Assembly (NCBI GenBank): GCA_002189035.1
Contig: NEEC01000007.1
Coordinates: 2,480,001-2,544,000, forward strand
From: Utricularia gibba
Lineage: Eukaryota > Streptophyta > Magnoliopsida > Lamiales > Lentibulariaceae
Direction of reading: 5' to 3'
Length of the DNA stretch: 64,000 nt
Below the pieces are notes generated by a model, which did no database searches, had not been told where the DNA came from, and was given only the letters and a program-made list of their open reading frames with translations. The stretch's first letter is position 1, and the number at the start of each line of letters is the position of its first letter. Of the stretch, positions 1 to 12,802 are shown piece by piece. A program made the translations under genes and the position numbers.

Positions 1-116
1 GTTACAACAGCAAGGCTGATCTTGGCAGGCGAATTTCAGATTTTGAAAGCTATGCCGAACGGAAGTGGTGCCGTCGAAGACAAAAGTACAACAAGGTTCA
101 GATGGAAATAAAGGGC

Positions 117-2486
117 TCACTTCTTTTTCTTGGATTTGTTGTTGGAGGACTGGGTGTATGCAGTTCCCTGAGAAGAGATGACGAGAATGGTGTAAATTGG
201 AAATGTGACAAGCAACGAAAATGCGACGAAAAGCAGACAAAGTTTCGGGGGGGGGGGGGGGGAACCTGCAGCCATTCATCCATTGAGGAATCAGTTGTTG
301 CAGTCCCAACCTCCACCTTAGGCGCCTTCTTTGTTTTCTGATAAAAGAAAAAAAAAAAGGAATGGATGAACGGGAGTGGGCATACAAAGGGGCTGGCAAC
401 ATTATTTTAGTGTCCAGAATCCCACACGAAAGTGCCGAAAACAATGAAACCAGAATACAAACTCAACGCAAGCGAGGACATTCCTGTTTGAATGAATGAT
501 ATGGACTCCAATAAAAAACTGATTAATAGACGAAGCCATGCATATGACAAAACTATACCATGGAACATGGGTAACTTTGAATTGCTGTTGCAAGAACAAT
601 CGTTTACCTTGGACAAATGTGCCACTTGATTACGTAACCAAAATCCAAAGAGACCAAGAAGTGCTGTGCCGAGGCAAAGTAGGATCACAGTTTCAACACT
701 CAGCAGGCCTCCAGCCTCGATAACTTCGATTGTTCCATTGTAGAAGGTATTCTGAAAAGGGTTTTGCTCAATCTCGTAGACAATGGTTCCCACAAGATCA
801 AAAGTACCAGGCTGCAAGGCATATGAAATTAGCAGTGTAGTTAGGATCCAAAACAGCAGGAAATCAGAGATCACATTACCTGCAAAAACTTGCTGATTGT
901 AAATGTGTATGGATACGTTGCTTGAGATGATGGAGACACTGATGAGCTGTTGAAAACCTTGTCAACACAAATAACGTAAAGTCATTTTGATCAGCTCTTG
1001 AAGGTAAGGCAGTCAATTTTGATTAAAAGGGAGAATCTAATCTTCACCGAACAGGTCAAAACTTACCAGATATGGATAGAGAAAGTGTGCTTAAATAAGT
1101 TCTAATAACGTGAGGATAATAAATAAAAATATACCTGTACAGTTAGATTCTGGACAAGGTAACGGTGGTCAAAAGGAAGATGAACACTAGCCTGGATGGC
1201 AATCACATTTATATTTGATTCGCCTATGTTTTACGCCAGAAGTTAAAAGAAAAACACAAATAAGCTGTTCACAGGCAAGGCACAGCAAATTCAGAAAGGA
1301 AAAGTTCCTTTCAATAACTATTTTTTTCAAAATATTTTAATAGATTTCACAAATAGATTTTAACAAAGATGAATTCACTGATACAAATGATTACCGCCAT
1401 TTTGTATCCCAACAAGTAGTGTGCTTTCTCCCCCAGCCACGATGACTGCAATCAAGAAATTAATCTCCTAAGGCAGATCCCATGGCACACGTAGCAAGGT
1501 AGAAAATAAGATTTGAGAAAAAGGCCCTTTAAAGAGCAAAAAAGTGGTCAATGTAGAAGTCGAAACAAAGACAAAGCAATCACTAACCCTTTGAGGGATT
1601 CTTTGAAAAAACATAAGCTGTCTCCACACCAGGAGCTGGACTAAAAGTTCCACCATAAACATCTTGGGCATCATCACCGACAATTCCAAGATCACCTTTC
1701 TCCTCAGCGGTTTCAACTACTTCTACATCTGCATCTGACTGACACCTTGCGACTACGAAGCAAGCTAGAGTTAGAAGGAAATGATGACAATACATGAAAT
1801 TTAAGATTAACAATAAACCTTAAATATGATTCATGAAGGTGAACAGCCAAGAAAAATTCTGCTAGGGAACCACAAATTGTCAAGAACGCATAAAAAATAA
1901 CCATTAATAGTGGAGATCGAAGCCCCAGGAATAAAAAAATTGCAAGCAATGTCTTTGACACGGATTCCTCCTCTAGATTCATTACCTTCGATTGCAAGAT
2001 TCCAAAAATTAAAGGCAAGGAGACCACTATAAGAATGTTCAATTCATAGCTATAATAATTTCCGAATTGGGGCAGTAATACTTCTCGATTATCTAGTTTG
2101 TCTTCAAAACGATAATTCCATGAAAATCATCAGAGAACCTTAACAGAAACCTCAAATAAAAGTGCACTACAGGATCAGCATGCACCCATTACACAATCAG
2201 CGAAGAATAACAACCAAAATAAGCGAAACCAAAGGAGTTCCCATCCGATTTAACAAACCGATCAGCTTATGAACAGAATATGTTACGGCCAATTCTACCA
2301 TATAAGAAAGGGAAGGCACTTCTGCATGCGCATATTAAAGACGAATTCTCAAATTAGCAATTCATTTCGTAATCAGAGAAAACTAGGCAATACAATTCCA
2401 ATGGATCTGAATCTGTGCCGCTAACCTTGAAGAAGGGAGGAAGAGAAAATCAGCAAAGCCAGGAGAAACAAAGCCCTAATCGTCAT
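117..2486 (-). CDS. Translocon-associated protein subunit alpha (TRAP-alpha/SSR1), 8 exons, ~256 aa
   Basis: ER membrane subunit of the TRAP complex that sits beside the Sec61 channel and helps nascent chains enter the ER. Exons on the minus strand: 2426-2486, 1588-1752, 1395-1445, 1135-1223, 880-957, 608-811, 266-337, 117-167; together 771 nt in one frame, all borders GT-AG. The first exon encodes a hydrophobic signal peptide (MTIRALFLLALLIF...). The acidic stretch before GDLGIVGDD is followed by the lumenal beta domain with N-glycosylation sequons (NLT, NGT), then one membrane span (VILLCLGTALLGLFGFW) and a lysine-rich cytosolic tail ending in KSKKKK. The length matches plant homologues (about 258 aa). 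It is divergently placed to the DUF639 gene. Recognition is from family knowledge; splice sites are inferred but all phases agree. Confidence 0.93.
247..262. repeat. Poly-G run (16 G) in TRAP-alpha intron 7
   Basis: Sixteen consecutive G residues lie just inside the donor side of the last TRAP-alpha intron (in the gene's sense this is a C run right after the GT). Such a run is hard to sequence, so its length is uncertain. No function is inferred. Confidence 0.9.
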
Positions 2487-2760
2487 TGGTACTCGAACTT
2501 CTCCAATACCCCGGAGGTCAGACCGTCGCGTGAAGGCAGCGGAGGCAGAACACCGGAGTACCGGCTATATTCCTTATGAGGCCCAAACGTGGTAACCGTT
2601 CATGGGCCCTAGCCCAGGCATGTTTTTTTATTGGGCCAACATTTCTTTTTCTTTTTCTTTTTTTTTTTGTTTTTGCCCAGAACAATGATTATTGAATTGA
2701 ATACTCAAAAATTAATGTATGTTTATTATTTTTTTGTTTTTAATAATAAAAAATGGGGAA
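2487..2760. promoter_or_regulatory. Divergent promoter between TRAP-alpha and DUF639 genes
   Basis: Short interval between the TRAP-alpha start and the presumed leader of the DUF639 gene. It holds three TGGGCY/RGCCCA 'site II' hexamers (2580-2585, 2603-2608, 2632-2637). Site II motifs are known TCP-bound elements in promoters of plant growth and housekeeping genes. A T-rich stretch follows at 2641-2670. No TATA box is obvious. Assignment as a shared promoter is inferred from the head-to-head gene order. Confidence 0.55.
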
Positions 2761-3833
2761 ATATGCCCAATTCTTTCCCCCGCTTAGAATTCTTGGCAAA
2801 CTCAACCGCCGACGCCTCCTGATTCTCAACTGCTGCGTGTTTTTTCAGAACAGCCGTTTTCGGCTTCCCATCCCTTGTTCCTCCACAATTCACTATTTCA
2901 ATTTAGTAGATTTGGTTCCCAGTTATCTGACACGGCGACGTCGCGGCCGCTAGGTCATTGTTGCGCCGCCCATCTCTTGTTTCTCGTTGTTCAGGTCAGT
3001 ATATGTTATCTTTTTTCTCGCATAAACTGCACTGCTATACCTGTTGGAATGCTTACGCCTCTGAATTTGAAAATGAGGGCGCCGGAGTTGGTATGTTCAG
3101 ATGTTCTTTATGCAGTGATGGGGTTCCAGTTTTAGTTGCTTACAGATGTTTTTTAAAAAAAAACAATAACCCAGCTTGACTGCATGGTTGGAAGTTGCAA
3201 TTACGCTCGTACATGCACACATTCTGTTGAATAACGTGGTTTACTTGGGAATTTCATTGCTTTTATGGCATTGAGTCAGTAGGAGCTATCCGTGGCCATG
3301 GCACTCCTTAATTTGTCTTGATGATTTATCGGCCTTTGGGTTCGGGTACCATCATGTGTATTCGTGAAATATTTTTTTCCGGATTATTCACCCGCTTGTG
3401 GCTTATATTTTTTTTCTTTTTATTTTGATGTTACTATCATCATCCTGGCAATTCTTGTTCGGTTTGTAGTTTCAAGGTATCTGTTATGTTTGTATGCAAT
3501 GCGCTTAATTGCCACCTCGCATATACCTGAATTACTATCTGTCACCTCCTGAACCAGATTAAAGAACAGATAACACCTAGATGTTGTGTGCAAGCTGAAA
3601 ATCTGCACTTCCATGTGTGTGAGGCATTGCTAGGAGTCTAGTACTATGGTGGACTTGGCTGAGTTTCAATGGTACCCTGTGTTGTGCTTGTAATTCCCCA
3701 ATAACTGCATTTCTTTGGGTAAGTTTCATTTGATTTTCTTTTTAGGGTGAAATGAAAAAACGGACATGCTGAATTGGTGTTACTGAGTTTCATGGATTCT
3801 GTATTTCCTCAATAGATCATTTGATGATTTGAG
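2761..3833 (+). other. Leader region of the DUF639 gene with a probable 5' UTR intron
   Basis: No coding exon is seen before the ATG at 3834. A moderately GC-rich segment (2770-2993) ends in a good donor (TTCAG followed by GTCAGT at about 2994). Several pyrimidine-tract/AG acceptors occur before the start codon, for example near 3746 and 3815. The simplest reading is a non-coding first exon plus a leader intron of about 0.75-0.8 kb. The transcription start and exact acceptor cannot be fixed by eye. Confidence 0.45.
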
Positions 3834-6800
3834 ATGGAAATCGCTATGGTCAGCAAAACGCGAGATATGTTAGAGGGTTTTGTGAAAGAAGGATCATTCA
3901 AGTGGTTAACTAAAAAGCGGAGTGTTTTTGACGATGACTTTGATGAAATTGGAGGATCTCCACCTAGTGGCCAGAACTGGCTGACTGAGCTCTCTGTTCC
4001 TGCCAATATTGTCGTCTGCAGATGTGCGAAGTTAGTATTCTCTACTCTATTATTCTTTGATTTTCATTCTAAGTAGGATTTTTCCCCTGTTTGCAGTGTA
4101 AACATTAGTTCATGTTAGTGGTTGAGTTCCTCAGCAGATAAACTGCATTATTGTACGAATCAGCCATCTGGTTTTTATTTATTCGGTGCCTTATGAAACA
4201 GATTTATTTGAAAAAAGTGTGTTTAGATTTAGACTTTCTGTAATTTTCATGCTATTCAGGTTTATTTTATTTCATATTTAACATTCAGTATATGCAAGTT
4301 TGGCTTTATGTCTATGACCTACCTCTGTCCTGACCTATTTGTGACATATATATGCTTTCCTTAAAATGCATATAGAATCCTCGCTCTAACAGTCCGCCAT
4401 CTACTTGAGAAGTTTGAAGTGGAGGCCTCTGATGCCTTAAAACAACAAACCAGCTATGCAAGAAATTTCTTTGAATACTGTTGCTTAACGACGGTTGCAC
4501 AGTTGATAAAAGAGCCTGGCTATCTGGATGATGACAAATTTCGACGGCTTACATTTGACATGATGATTGCCTGGGAATTTCCTGCAGCCTCCTCAGGAAC
4601 ATTTCCCATTGTAAGATTTGAGTTTATTTGGATGCTTCTATGTAAAATCAGTTTGTTGAAATATCGTTCATTTCTGCTTAAAAGATCTACTTTCATGTAA
4701 AAAAATTAGTTCTGATATCAGAGCATTCTTATTTATTAAGAAGATCAACTCTTTTTTCATGATTCTCCAGATGGATGATGATGCTACTGTTGGCATGGAA
4801 GCCTTCTCCCGCATAGCACCAGCAATTCCCGTAGTTGCTAATGTTGTTGTTGTTGACAAGATATTTGAAATCCTTGCAACTTCAGGGATTAATCGACTTC
4901 ATTTTTCCATCTATGATAAATACCTTATTCGATTGGGAAGGTACATTTGCATGCGTATTAATTTTAATTCAATGTTTCTGTAGAATTTTTTTGTATATTA
5001 GAATGGATTAGTTCTTTCCAAAAACTACTTCGATACAGTTTGCCTACTTTTGATTTTTTTCTTGTTTCCCCATGATTTAAGAAATGCTGAGTTTTCTTGC
5101 TGGCTTTATGGATAGCTGTTAGTGATGGTTTTCAGAATGAGTAGTAGTCATATGCTCCTGTATGCCTTTCAGGGTAGTGCGAAAGTTCCATTCTCAATCT
5201 GAATCATCTCTGCTTTCCACTTTTCGTGCTGAAAGAGTGGAGAGAATCCTTGAAGTTGATGGAACTGTCACATCTCAGCCAGTTCTTGAACATGTTGGTA
5301 TTTCCGCATGGCCTGGTACGTATTTTTTTCAATCTTAGTGGCTCAAAAGATGGCATTGTGGATTTCTGAAATTATATTGATCCAACATTTTAGGACAAAA
5401 GATGTAACTGCTTACGGGTGTATGTTTGTGCCGTAAGGTGTTGGTCAAGTCCCCCAATGAGTGCATGCCTCGTGTTTAATTGCCATCATGTTTATTATCT
5501 TATTTTTATTACAGGAAGGTTAACTTTGACAGACCATGCGCTGTACTTTGAAACGCTTCGGGTAGTGTCTTATGATAAAGCAAAGATGTATGATCTTGCT
5601 GATGATTTGCAACAAGTTGTCAAGCCCGATCTCACAGGGCCTTGGGGTACCCGGATATTTGACAAGGCGGTATTCTATAAGTCAAATGCATTGTAAGATA
5701 TTGACACTTTCGAACCATTTTGTTCAGGCTGATGAACTTGAGCTTTCTGTGGTTTCTTTCCTCCGTTTAACTTCAGTGATAACTCATGAATGTTGTCGTC
5801 TCTTTTTGTAGATCAGAACCTGTAATCATGGAGTTTCCAGAGCTCAAGGGCCACACTCGTCGTGACTACTGGCTATCCATCATTCGCGAAGTTTTGTATG
5901 CTCACAGATTCTTGGCCAAGTTCAGGGTTTCTGGCTCAGAGCGTGAAGAAGTGCTTTTGAAGGCAATCTATGGAATTCTTCGTGTTCAGGTCTTGAAAGA
6001 GATGACTAGTTCAACTGCCGTTATTTCTTATGAGAATCTTCTTATGTTTAACGTGTGTGATCTGCTCCCTCGTGGGGACCGTATTCTTGAAAAACTGGTT
6101 GATATGCTAACTTTAAGAGACGTAGACCAAGTTGACACGGAAAAAATTGGAAACAACATGTATTCTGTCTCAGCCCGTTCACTTGCTTCTCAGTTGGGGT
6201 CTGTTTTTGGATCAAGTCCTAGCTCATCAAGTGAGACTGGTCTAGTGTTTGGGGAAATTGCCGTTGGGCAAATGACACTTCTTGAGAAGGCTGTTAAAGA
6301 AGCCAGAAGTACCTACGAAAGTGCAGCATTAATTAAGGGTACAGTTAGTGGGGTTAAAGTTGAGGGCCTTGACTCAAATTTGGCTGTTATGAAGGTATCT
6401 TGTGAGTTTTAGGTCCATTTTGTGATAACATGTTTTTGGCACCATAATGAACTTTCGTATTCGAATTTGTACTCGTAAATGGTTTCCAAATCCTCCACAT
6501 TTGAAATGTCGCATATCTTATGATGCTCATGGATTTGCAGGAATTGCTTTCTCCAGTGACAGAACTTTGGTATTGGATTGTTTTTATCCTTCACTGGGAA
6601 GAGCCTTTAAGATCCATGGCGTTCTGCTTGGTTTGTAGTTATGTAATCCTAAGGTATGAAATACCTCTGAGTAGGGAATGGAAGTATTTTTTCTTCAGGG
6701 TTGCTTTGTGTTTTGCTAATGTTTGTTTTGGAAACTCAAGCAACGCAATGTTGTTTCCTACAAAATATAGCTCTTTGTCTCTGACAAAAGTAACCATATG

Positions 6801-7566
6801 CAGAGGATGGATCGGTTATGCTATTGCGACAGTCTTTGCATTTTTTGCTCTCTTCATGTTGCTCACGCGCTTCTTCAGCCGGGGAAGGCCTGTGGATGAA
6901 TTGAAGGTAAAAGCTCCACCTCCAATGAACGCAATGGAGCAGCTATTGGCAGTTCAAAATGCAATCTCACAAGCCGAGGAGATAGTAGAGGAAGGAAACA
7001 TTACCCTTCTCAAATGTCGTGCGCTACTGATATCTGTTTTCCCGCAGGTATTTTTGTTTGATGCTTTCATTTTTCTCCAGTAATGAAACCTTGGCTAGCA
7101 ATGATACTCAAGGACCTCATTCTTATAGTGTGTCTCCCCCCCCCCCCCCTTCGGTCCCTTAAGTTCTATGAATTACGTTTGAATGTGCGCACCACCTAGG
7201 TAGGCATTGCAACAAGCGAATTCTTTCAAGTGATGACATATCTAGTAATGTAAAAAGGCTTAATGGGTTTTGATCCTTTGGTCCCATGTTGTTACCTAGA
7301 TATCTAACCTGCGCATATGAATTGACACATATGTTCAGGCTACTGAGATACTTGCTGCAGCTCTATTGTGTATGTCATTGGTTCTGGTGTTCGTTCCAAT
7401 GAGATATGTCATGTTCCTCGCCTTCTTGGAAGTATGTACACGACACTCACCAGTTCGAAGGGCCAGCAGCGAACGCTGGACAAGAAGAATGAGGGACTGG
7501 TGGTTTAGCATCCCTTCAGCTCCTGTTGTGCTTGAAAAACTCACGGAAGACAAGAAGAAAATCTGA
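3834..7566 (+). CDS. DUF639 family membrane protein (At1g48840-like), 9 exons, 696 aa
   Basis: Plant protein of unknown biochemical role carrying DUF639. Exons: 3834-4030, 4376-4610, 4771-4940, 5173-5315, 5515-5692, 5812-6394, 6541-6653, 6804-7047, 7339-7566; 2091 nt in frame with GT-AG borders. Recognisable blocks are MLEGFVKEGSFKWL near the N-terminus, RRLTFDMMIAWEFP, EAFSRIAPAIP, GPWGTRIFDKA and MEFPELKGHTRRDYW in the middle, and GVKVEGLDSNLAVMKELL before the membrane part. The C-terminal third has hydrophobic segments (ELWYWIVFIL, GYAIATVFAFFALFMLLTRF, LAAALLCMSLVLVFVP) and a soluble block PPPMNAMEQLLAVQNAISQ between them. It ends WWFSIPSAPVVLEK. Length and order match the family. The start is chosen because it is the first ATG in frame and the conserved N-terminal block follows at once. 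Confidence 0.93.
7136..7149. repeat. Poly-C run (14 C) in the last DUF639 intron
   Basis: Fourteen consecutive C residues lie inside the last intron of the DUF639 gene. Like the poly-G at 247-262 its exact length may be unreliable. No function is inferred. Confidence 0.9.
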
Positions 7567-7622
7567 AGCAATTATTCCTGTAAGTGCACTTTGGTCATCT
7601 TACTCTGGTAAATATGTGTAGC

Positions 7623-7637
7623 AATAAAGAAATAAAC
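7623..7637 (+). terminator. Probable polyadenylation signal of the DUF639 gene
   Basis: AATAAA at 7623-7628 followed by AAATAAA lies about 57 bp after the DUF639 stop codon. This is a normal distance for a plant 3' UTR. The cleavage site cannot be seen. Confidence 0.5.
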
Positions 7638-7639
7638 AG

Positions 7640-9130
7640 GCCACAAATGTAGTTGTGGCTGCTTTTCTCTGCTTTTCTATTAAACTGCCGCCATGCCATG
7701 TATGTCCCCATTTTCATGCTATTGCTTTATGTTCGTTATCAAGTTGGGGATGAGCCATCAGCTATGTTTTATGCACCAACAAAAGAAACGTTTTGTTGGC
7801 TATGTTAAGCATCTTACCTCTCTCATGTCGACTCAATTTTTAAGAGACTCTTGGAAATTAATACTTAAAAATTATCATTTTCTAATATATTTATCATAAA
7901 AATGACTATTTTTTATATAGAAATTTGTAACCTTGAAAAAAAAAAAAAGAAGCTTTGGGGGGCCATGGCCCTTCTTACGACCGCTATTGCATAATCCAGC
8001 CCACGTGCCGGTCACGACAACACCATTAAATAGGCGGATGCACAAATTGACAGTGTGTTGAAAATGGTCAAAATCGGCGAAACGGGTTGATGGTTTTTTT
8101 TTTTGTGTGTGTGTGTGTGTGTGTGTGGGCAAAACGGCTTCACGTGGCTCTAAACAGCCAACACCTCTGAAATTCTGAATGTCTTTTTGTTTTATTTCTT
8201 TTTTTTTAATTTTAATTGGATTATTATGGCCCATTTATTACGAATGGGCCAGCCCAATACTTTTCCATGTATATTAATTAAGATAATATTTATCCTATAT
8301 TTTAAAATCTAAAATTAAATTAAAATTCAATTTAAATCTATAGCTTTATAAAAAAAATTAAAAAATTGAAATTTAAAAAAATTAAATTTTTATTTTTTTA
8401 TAATATTTTGTATAAAGGATATAATTAATTGCAAAAATGATTCAATCGAAAATTATGATTAAATCAAAAAATAAATCAAACTCGATTTTAAAACATTATT
8501 CTAAATCCTTAATATTTTCATTGGAAAAGCAATATGTATACATACATTCTCCAGATTCAAAACCCTACTTAAATAGGATACAAATCCAGTGTTGAATGAT
8601 TCAATTAATATATTGTTGGAGGAAGTTTATTCAATAATTACTTGATCTTGGATAATCAAAACCAACTTCGAATCTTAAATATGATTAGGGATGCAGTTAG
8701 ATCTCATCCGTTTACTAATTTTACGAATTCAGTTATATTTTATCCGATTATTTCGGTTCTATAAAAAAATATTTCTTTTTCATAATGAATTATTTGAATC
8801 CTGAAATTATTTGATCAAATGAGTTGTGAAAAATATCTTTAAAAGAGCCTATGATTTTTTGTTTTTTATGCTTTCTTAATTCATTTCAGGCAAAAGCCAG
8901 AGCCTTATAATCATTTGGTGACGTCCTTCATCCCAACAACAAATTATTTGTTTCCAATCCCAAAAAAAAACTAAGGATACGATGTGGAGGGTACTCCTGG
9001 GGACCATTTGCCGTGAATCTCCATGTCATGGAGGAACATCTGCATGTGATTTCTCATGTTCTCGTGTTTGTCTTTCTTTCCATTTCCCTCCTCCAACTAC
9101 TCCTCATCAATTCCCAAATCATCACACACA
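7640..9130. other. AT-rich intergenic region with a GT microsatellite and one GC-rich hairpin
   Basis: No gene was found. It contains a (GT)n run at about 8105-8127 and a small inverted repeat at about 8226-8250 (arms TGGCCCATT and AATGGGCCA around a 7-nt loop). Very AT-rich DNA without open frames follows (8280-8900). The short frames on both strands lack conserved content. Confidence 0.6.
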
Positions 9131-9136
9131 TCTCCC

Positions 9137-9144
9137 TATATATA
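9137..9144 (+). promoter_or_regulatory. TATA box of the SAUR gene
   Basis: TATATATA stands about 80 bp before the SAUR start codon, in a C/T-rich context typical of plant TATA promoters. Transcription would be expected to start about 30 bp downstream, giving a short leader. No canonical TGTCTC auxin element was noticed close by. Confidence 0.6.
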
Positions 9145-9225
9145 CAACACGTAATGATTCACACGGCGGTGACCGTGAGGCAAGCACAAAAAGGAAAAAA
9201 AAGGCAGTGATCGGTGCTTTCTGAA

Positions 9226-9510
9226 ATGGCTATCGGCGAGATCCTGAGAAGACCCTTTTCCGGCGACAGGAGGACGAGGGCGGGGGCCCATCAAGTCCCC
9301 AAAGGGCACTTGGCGGTGTACGTGGGGGAGAAGGAGAAGAAGCGTCTGATTATTCCGTTGTGGTACTTGAATCAACCCCTGTTTCAAGAACTGCTACTGG
9401 TTCGTGTGGAAGAGGAGTACGGGTTCCATCATCCCATGGGCGCACTCACCATCCCATGCACTCTCGACTTTTTTCTGCAAGTAGTCTCCCGCTTGACTTC
9501 TTCCTCATAG
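9226..9510 (+). CDS. SAUR-like small auxin-up RNA protein, single exon, 94 aa
   Basis: SAUR proteins are short, quickly induced proteins; many inhibit PP2C.D phosphatases at the plasma membrane and so raise H+-ATPase activity and cell expansion. The conserved SAUR domain starts at about residue 28 with [12 protein letters not shown] and continues through [35 protein letters not shown] and a final hydrophobic helix ([10 protein letters not shown]). The basic N-terminal part is short. The gene has no intron, as is usual for the family, and a TATA box lies upstream. The chosen start is the first ATG (MAIGEIL...). The subfamily cannot be assigned with confidence. Confidence 0.9.
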   Translation: MAIGEILRRPFSGDRRTRAGAHQVPKGHLAVYVGEKEKKRLIIPLWYLNQPLFQELLLVRVEEEYGFHHPMGALTIPCTLDFFLQVVSRLTSSS

Positions 9511-9559
9511 CAGCCATTCTCTGTGTTTTTTCTTCCGGGGGGAGGGTAGAATGAGCATC

Positions 9560-10960
9560 CCCAGAAGAGGATGACGATGACTAGAGGAGCAGCCAGAGAA
9601 GCCTTTTGTTTCTTTGGGTGGGTGGTGGGAGGTTAGTGTTAGAACTAATCTTGTCTAAATGATTCAGAAGATGAAAAGTGGCTATTCAGACAACTACTTA
9701 GTAGCTAGTTTAAGAGAAAAAAGTGAGACAAAGTTGAATAAATAACAAAGAAAATGGTTGAAAAAACAAACAATATGCATTTCGTTCATGGTTTAATCGA
9801 ATTTAATCTAATTATTATATTTATTATCAAGAGCTTATAATTTTTTAAATACTTAACACATAATAATAACTCCTACTTGCTCACATGGTGTGCGATACCA
9901 AACAAGGGTGGAATGATCATGACAAGTCATGATGTGATTAGTGTGTGAAAAATCTGATCATTTATAATATAAAATTTTTAATATTTATAATCTGACAATC
10001 AAAATTGCAATAAAACTAGATGTCTCTAAACCAATCATAAAATGCGAAACAAATGCATGTTGACAATCCAAAGTAGTGACAAGGGAACACTCGAAGTTGC
10101 CCACGCCACATATTTGACAATAGGCGAGTGCATTTCCGATTCTAGGGCTTGGAGGGAGAAATGCTTCATGAGTAGGAAGTTCTTCATTAATACGCCGTCG
10201 TATTAGCAGTCATTGGAGTTTTTTATTTTTATTTTTCAAATATCATAAAAAGTTGGAATTTCAAAACCATCCACAGGGTCCATCATTAATCATGGGTTGG
10301 GGTGTCATCTACCCACGCTATTATATCATCAATATTTGAAAATCATGTCTTTCAAATATATATCAAATTTTATTTTATAAAAAAATTAATTTTTAACAAT
10401 CATTTCAATTTTTTATGAGAATTGGTTTTTGAGAAATAATTCTAAAATTGAAATTATATCTATGCATTTTTAATAAATAATTAAAATTAAGGCTATTATG
10501 AATAATTTAATTGTTTTAAATTTATAATTTATAATTTTAATATAAATATACTTAATTCTTGAAAATTATTTATTTCTATTGAAGAAATTGAGATCATGCA
10601 GTTTTTTTTGAAAAAAGTGTTTTGATAATTATATCATGTTTTTTTAATATTCAATATTATTATAATTTAAATTTATTTGTATAATGTGCCACATCTTAAC
10701 AATTTCATTGTAGATTTAGCAAGGATTTTAACATGAGAACACATTAAATATTTAAAAATTTATACCTAACTATTAGTATTCTCTTAATTTATCATATTAT
10801 TGATAAATGATACTATTTTTTAATGATAATAATTTTGTGCGTCGAATGAACTATTGTGGGGTGGGGAAGAAAATGATAATAATATTCGTTTTTTAAATAT
10901 ATTATTTTAATGTGATAAATAATAAATAATAAACTAAAAACTTAAAAGCATAGATATTAT
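9560..10960. other. AT-rich intergenic region, no gene seen
   Basis: Strongly AT-rich DNA with only short, low-complexity frames. No RNA gene, transposon protein or clear repeat was recognised. Confidence 0.6.
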
Positions 10961-10964
10961 TAAA

Positions 10965-12790
10965 AATTCATGGTACAAATTATTCATTTTCAAAACAAAA
11001 AAAGGCATGTTCTAAAGACAACTCGAAAAAGGCTGTGGATGAGACACACAGAAGCCCAGCGTCCCTTGAATGCTGCAACTTGCAGGTCAAGATGGCGCCA
11101 AGACAAGGCATGTGAAGCCTCATCTCTTCGTACCAAATGGTCCGATTCCCCTTACGAACACCACACTCTTTTATTGTGGTGGAGGTGTGCTTCATTCCCT
11201 CAGCCAGCCCCATGTTTTCTGTTAAAACTGTGCATCAGAATTCAGTGCTGTGGGTTGCTTCAGGAGTCATTCCTTCATCTAAAACTGCCTCTTACGGGTT
11301 TTTCTTTGTTGGGTTCCCTATTTTGAAGTTGCATCAGACGATGGCCTTGCCATTCAGTTCATTCAACTGGCTCTTGGATGAGTCTGATGTGTAAAGGGAA
11401 CTCAGATCACAAGGTGGCTATTTAGCAAGAATGGCTATAAAAAAAAATGAAGTTTTGTTGGTCTTCTGTAAAATGATTGATATAGACACTGAAATGGTGG
11501 GTGTGCGTTTATGTTGAGGAACACAGGGGCCTACAACATATGTACCAGCAATGCACCAAGGAAAAGGTAGGGCTTAAAATCACCCATGGTTTTTGAATTC
11601 TAAGAGAAAACAGAAAATGCATCTCTCTAGCTCTGCTGTTTGTGCTCCAGGCAATGGATCAGACTTGTTCTTTTTATTGATAAAAAAGGAATGGAGATCT
11701 TCAATGCGCAGAGCGATTTAAGTAGACATATGCAGCAAACCATGATGTACACAGTGCGGAGTAATAGCAAGTAATCCTAACAGGCTTAAGGAGCAGCAGC
11801 CTTGTGAGAAAATAGGGCAAGTGGGCAGGCAAGATCCTGTTTTCTAGTCGTTGGAAGTATGATCAGCTTGCAAACAGTCTTCAAGCAGCTTGGTTGATGG
11901 AAGATGGATCAGCTTCTTTGGCAATACAATCCATAGATAAAAATGCCAAACAAGCAATCAAGTCAGCTATGCTATTGCAAACCATTTTCGTCTATCAGAT
12001 ACTTACAGGAAAAGCTATGTCAACATTGATTTTACATCATCTTAAGGTAGCCCATGTCCCACTGTAAGAACCTTCAAACTTCGTATACTTGGTGTACCAA
12101 AAGCCTCTTCGTAGTTACAAAGATAGCCTCTGTATGATGATGAACCCAACAGGATGTTGAGTGTCCCCAGTTGCTGATGAGATATTCCATTGTACATTAG
12201 AAAATGCCCAAACTTCACGACTAAAAAGATATGTTGGAAATAAATTGACTTTATGATTCCCTTCAGTTCCCCATAAATACCACGAAACATGATCTGATAA
12301 ATGTTTTCGCACAGATGATAGCTTTGCTTCCTGATGCGTTTTTGTAGCCACAGTGAGGGCATTTTTGTTTGATGTTCTTGCCCTTTACTTGAGTTGGCAT
12401 TGCAGATATCTCACGTGGCAGTGGAAGAAGTGATTTCATTCGGTTTTCTTCCTGTATTACTGCATTGCACCAAGGCAGCAAAAACTTCTTTCATGAGGCG
12501 TTGACTGCGTATGGATTTGAACAAAGTTTGGTGAGTTCATAAACCTGCATGTCTGGTCATTTTCAGCGAAAGCTGTTGGAAGAAAACCTTGTTCGCAGAA
12601 AATAAAAGATGAATTTGCAGAAGTTTTGATAAGATTTCCCTAAAAACTTCTCCTTTTGCAGACTAATCTACAAAAGCAGCTTCCAGGATGTAAGAAGTCT
12701 GTGGCTCACTAACTTTTTGTGAATTTTTGCCTTAGTGCTCGAGAGATTAGGCAAAAATTCTGGAAACAAAAATTGTATGTGGTTACATAT
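10965..12790. other. Moderate-GC stretch with weak coding signs, no gene model
   Basis: Base composition rises to a level closer to genic DNA, but no family is recognised. Plus-strand frames at 10970-11394 and minus-strand frames at 12042-12481 are short. The minus frame at 12263-12481 contains a zinc-finger-like CPHCGY block preceded by a lysine-rich segment, which could be part of a coding exon or of a decayed gene. It may belong to the same transcription unit as the unrecognised minus-strand segment at 12803-13184. A non-coding RNA or pseudogene is equally possible. Confidence 0.3.
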
Positions 12791-12802
12791 TTGTGTTTCT
12801 AT

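Noticed and set aside
10970-11394. Overlapping plus-strand frames of 118 and 85 codons
   Set aside because: Two frames compete over the same DNA, and neither shows conserved motifs, splice support or biased composition.
12042-12362. 106-codon minus-strand frame
   Set aside because: Overlaps another minus frame with a more protein-like zinc-finger block; no motif of its own.
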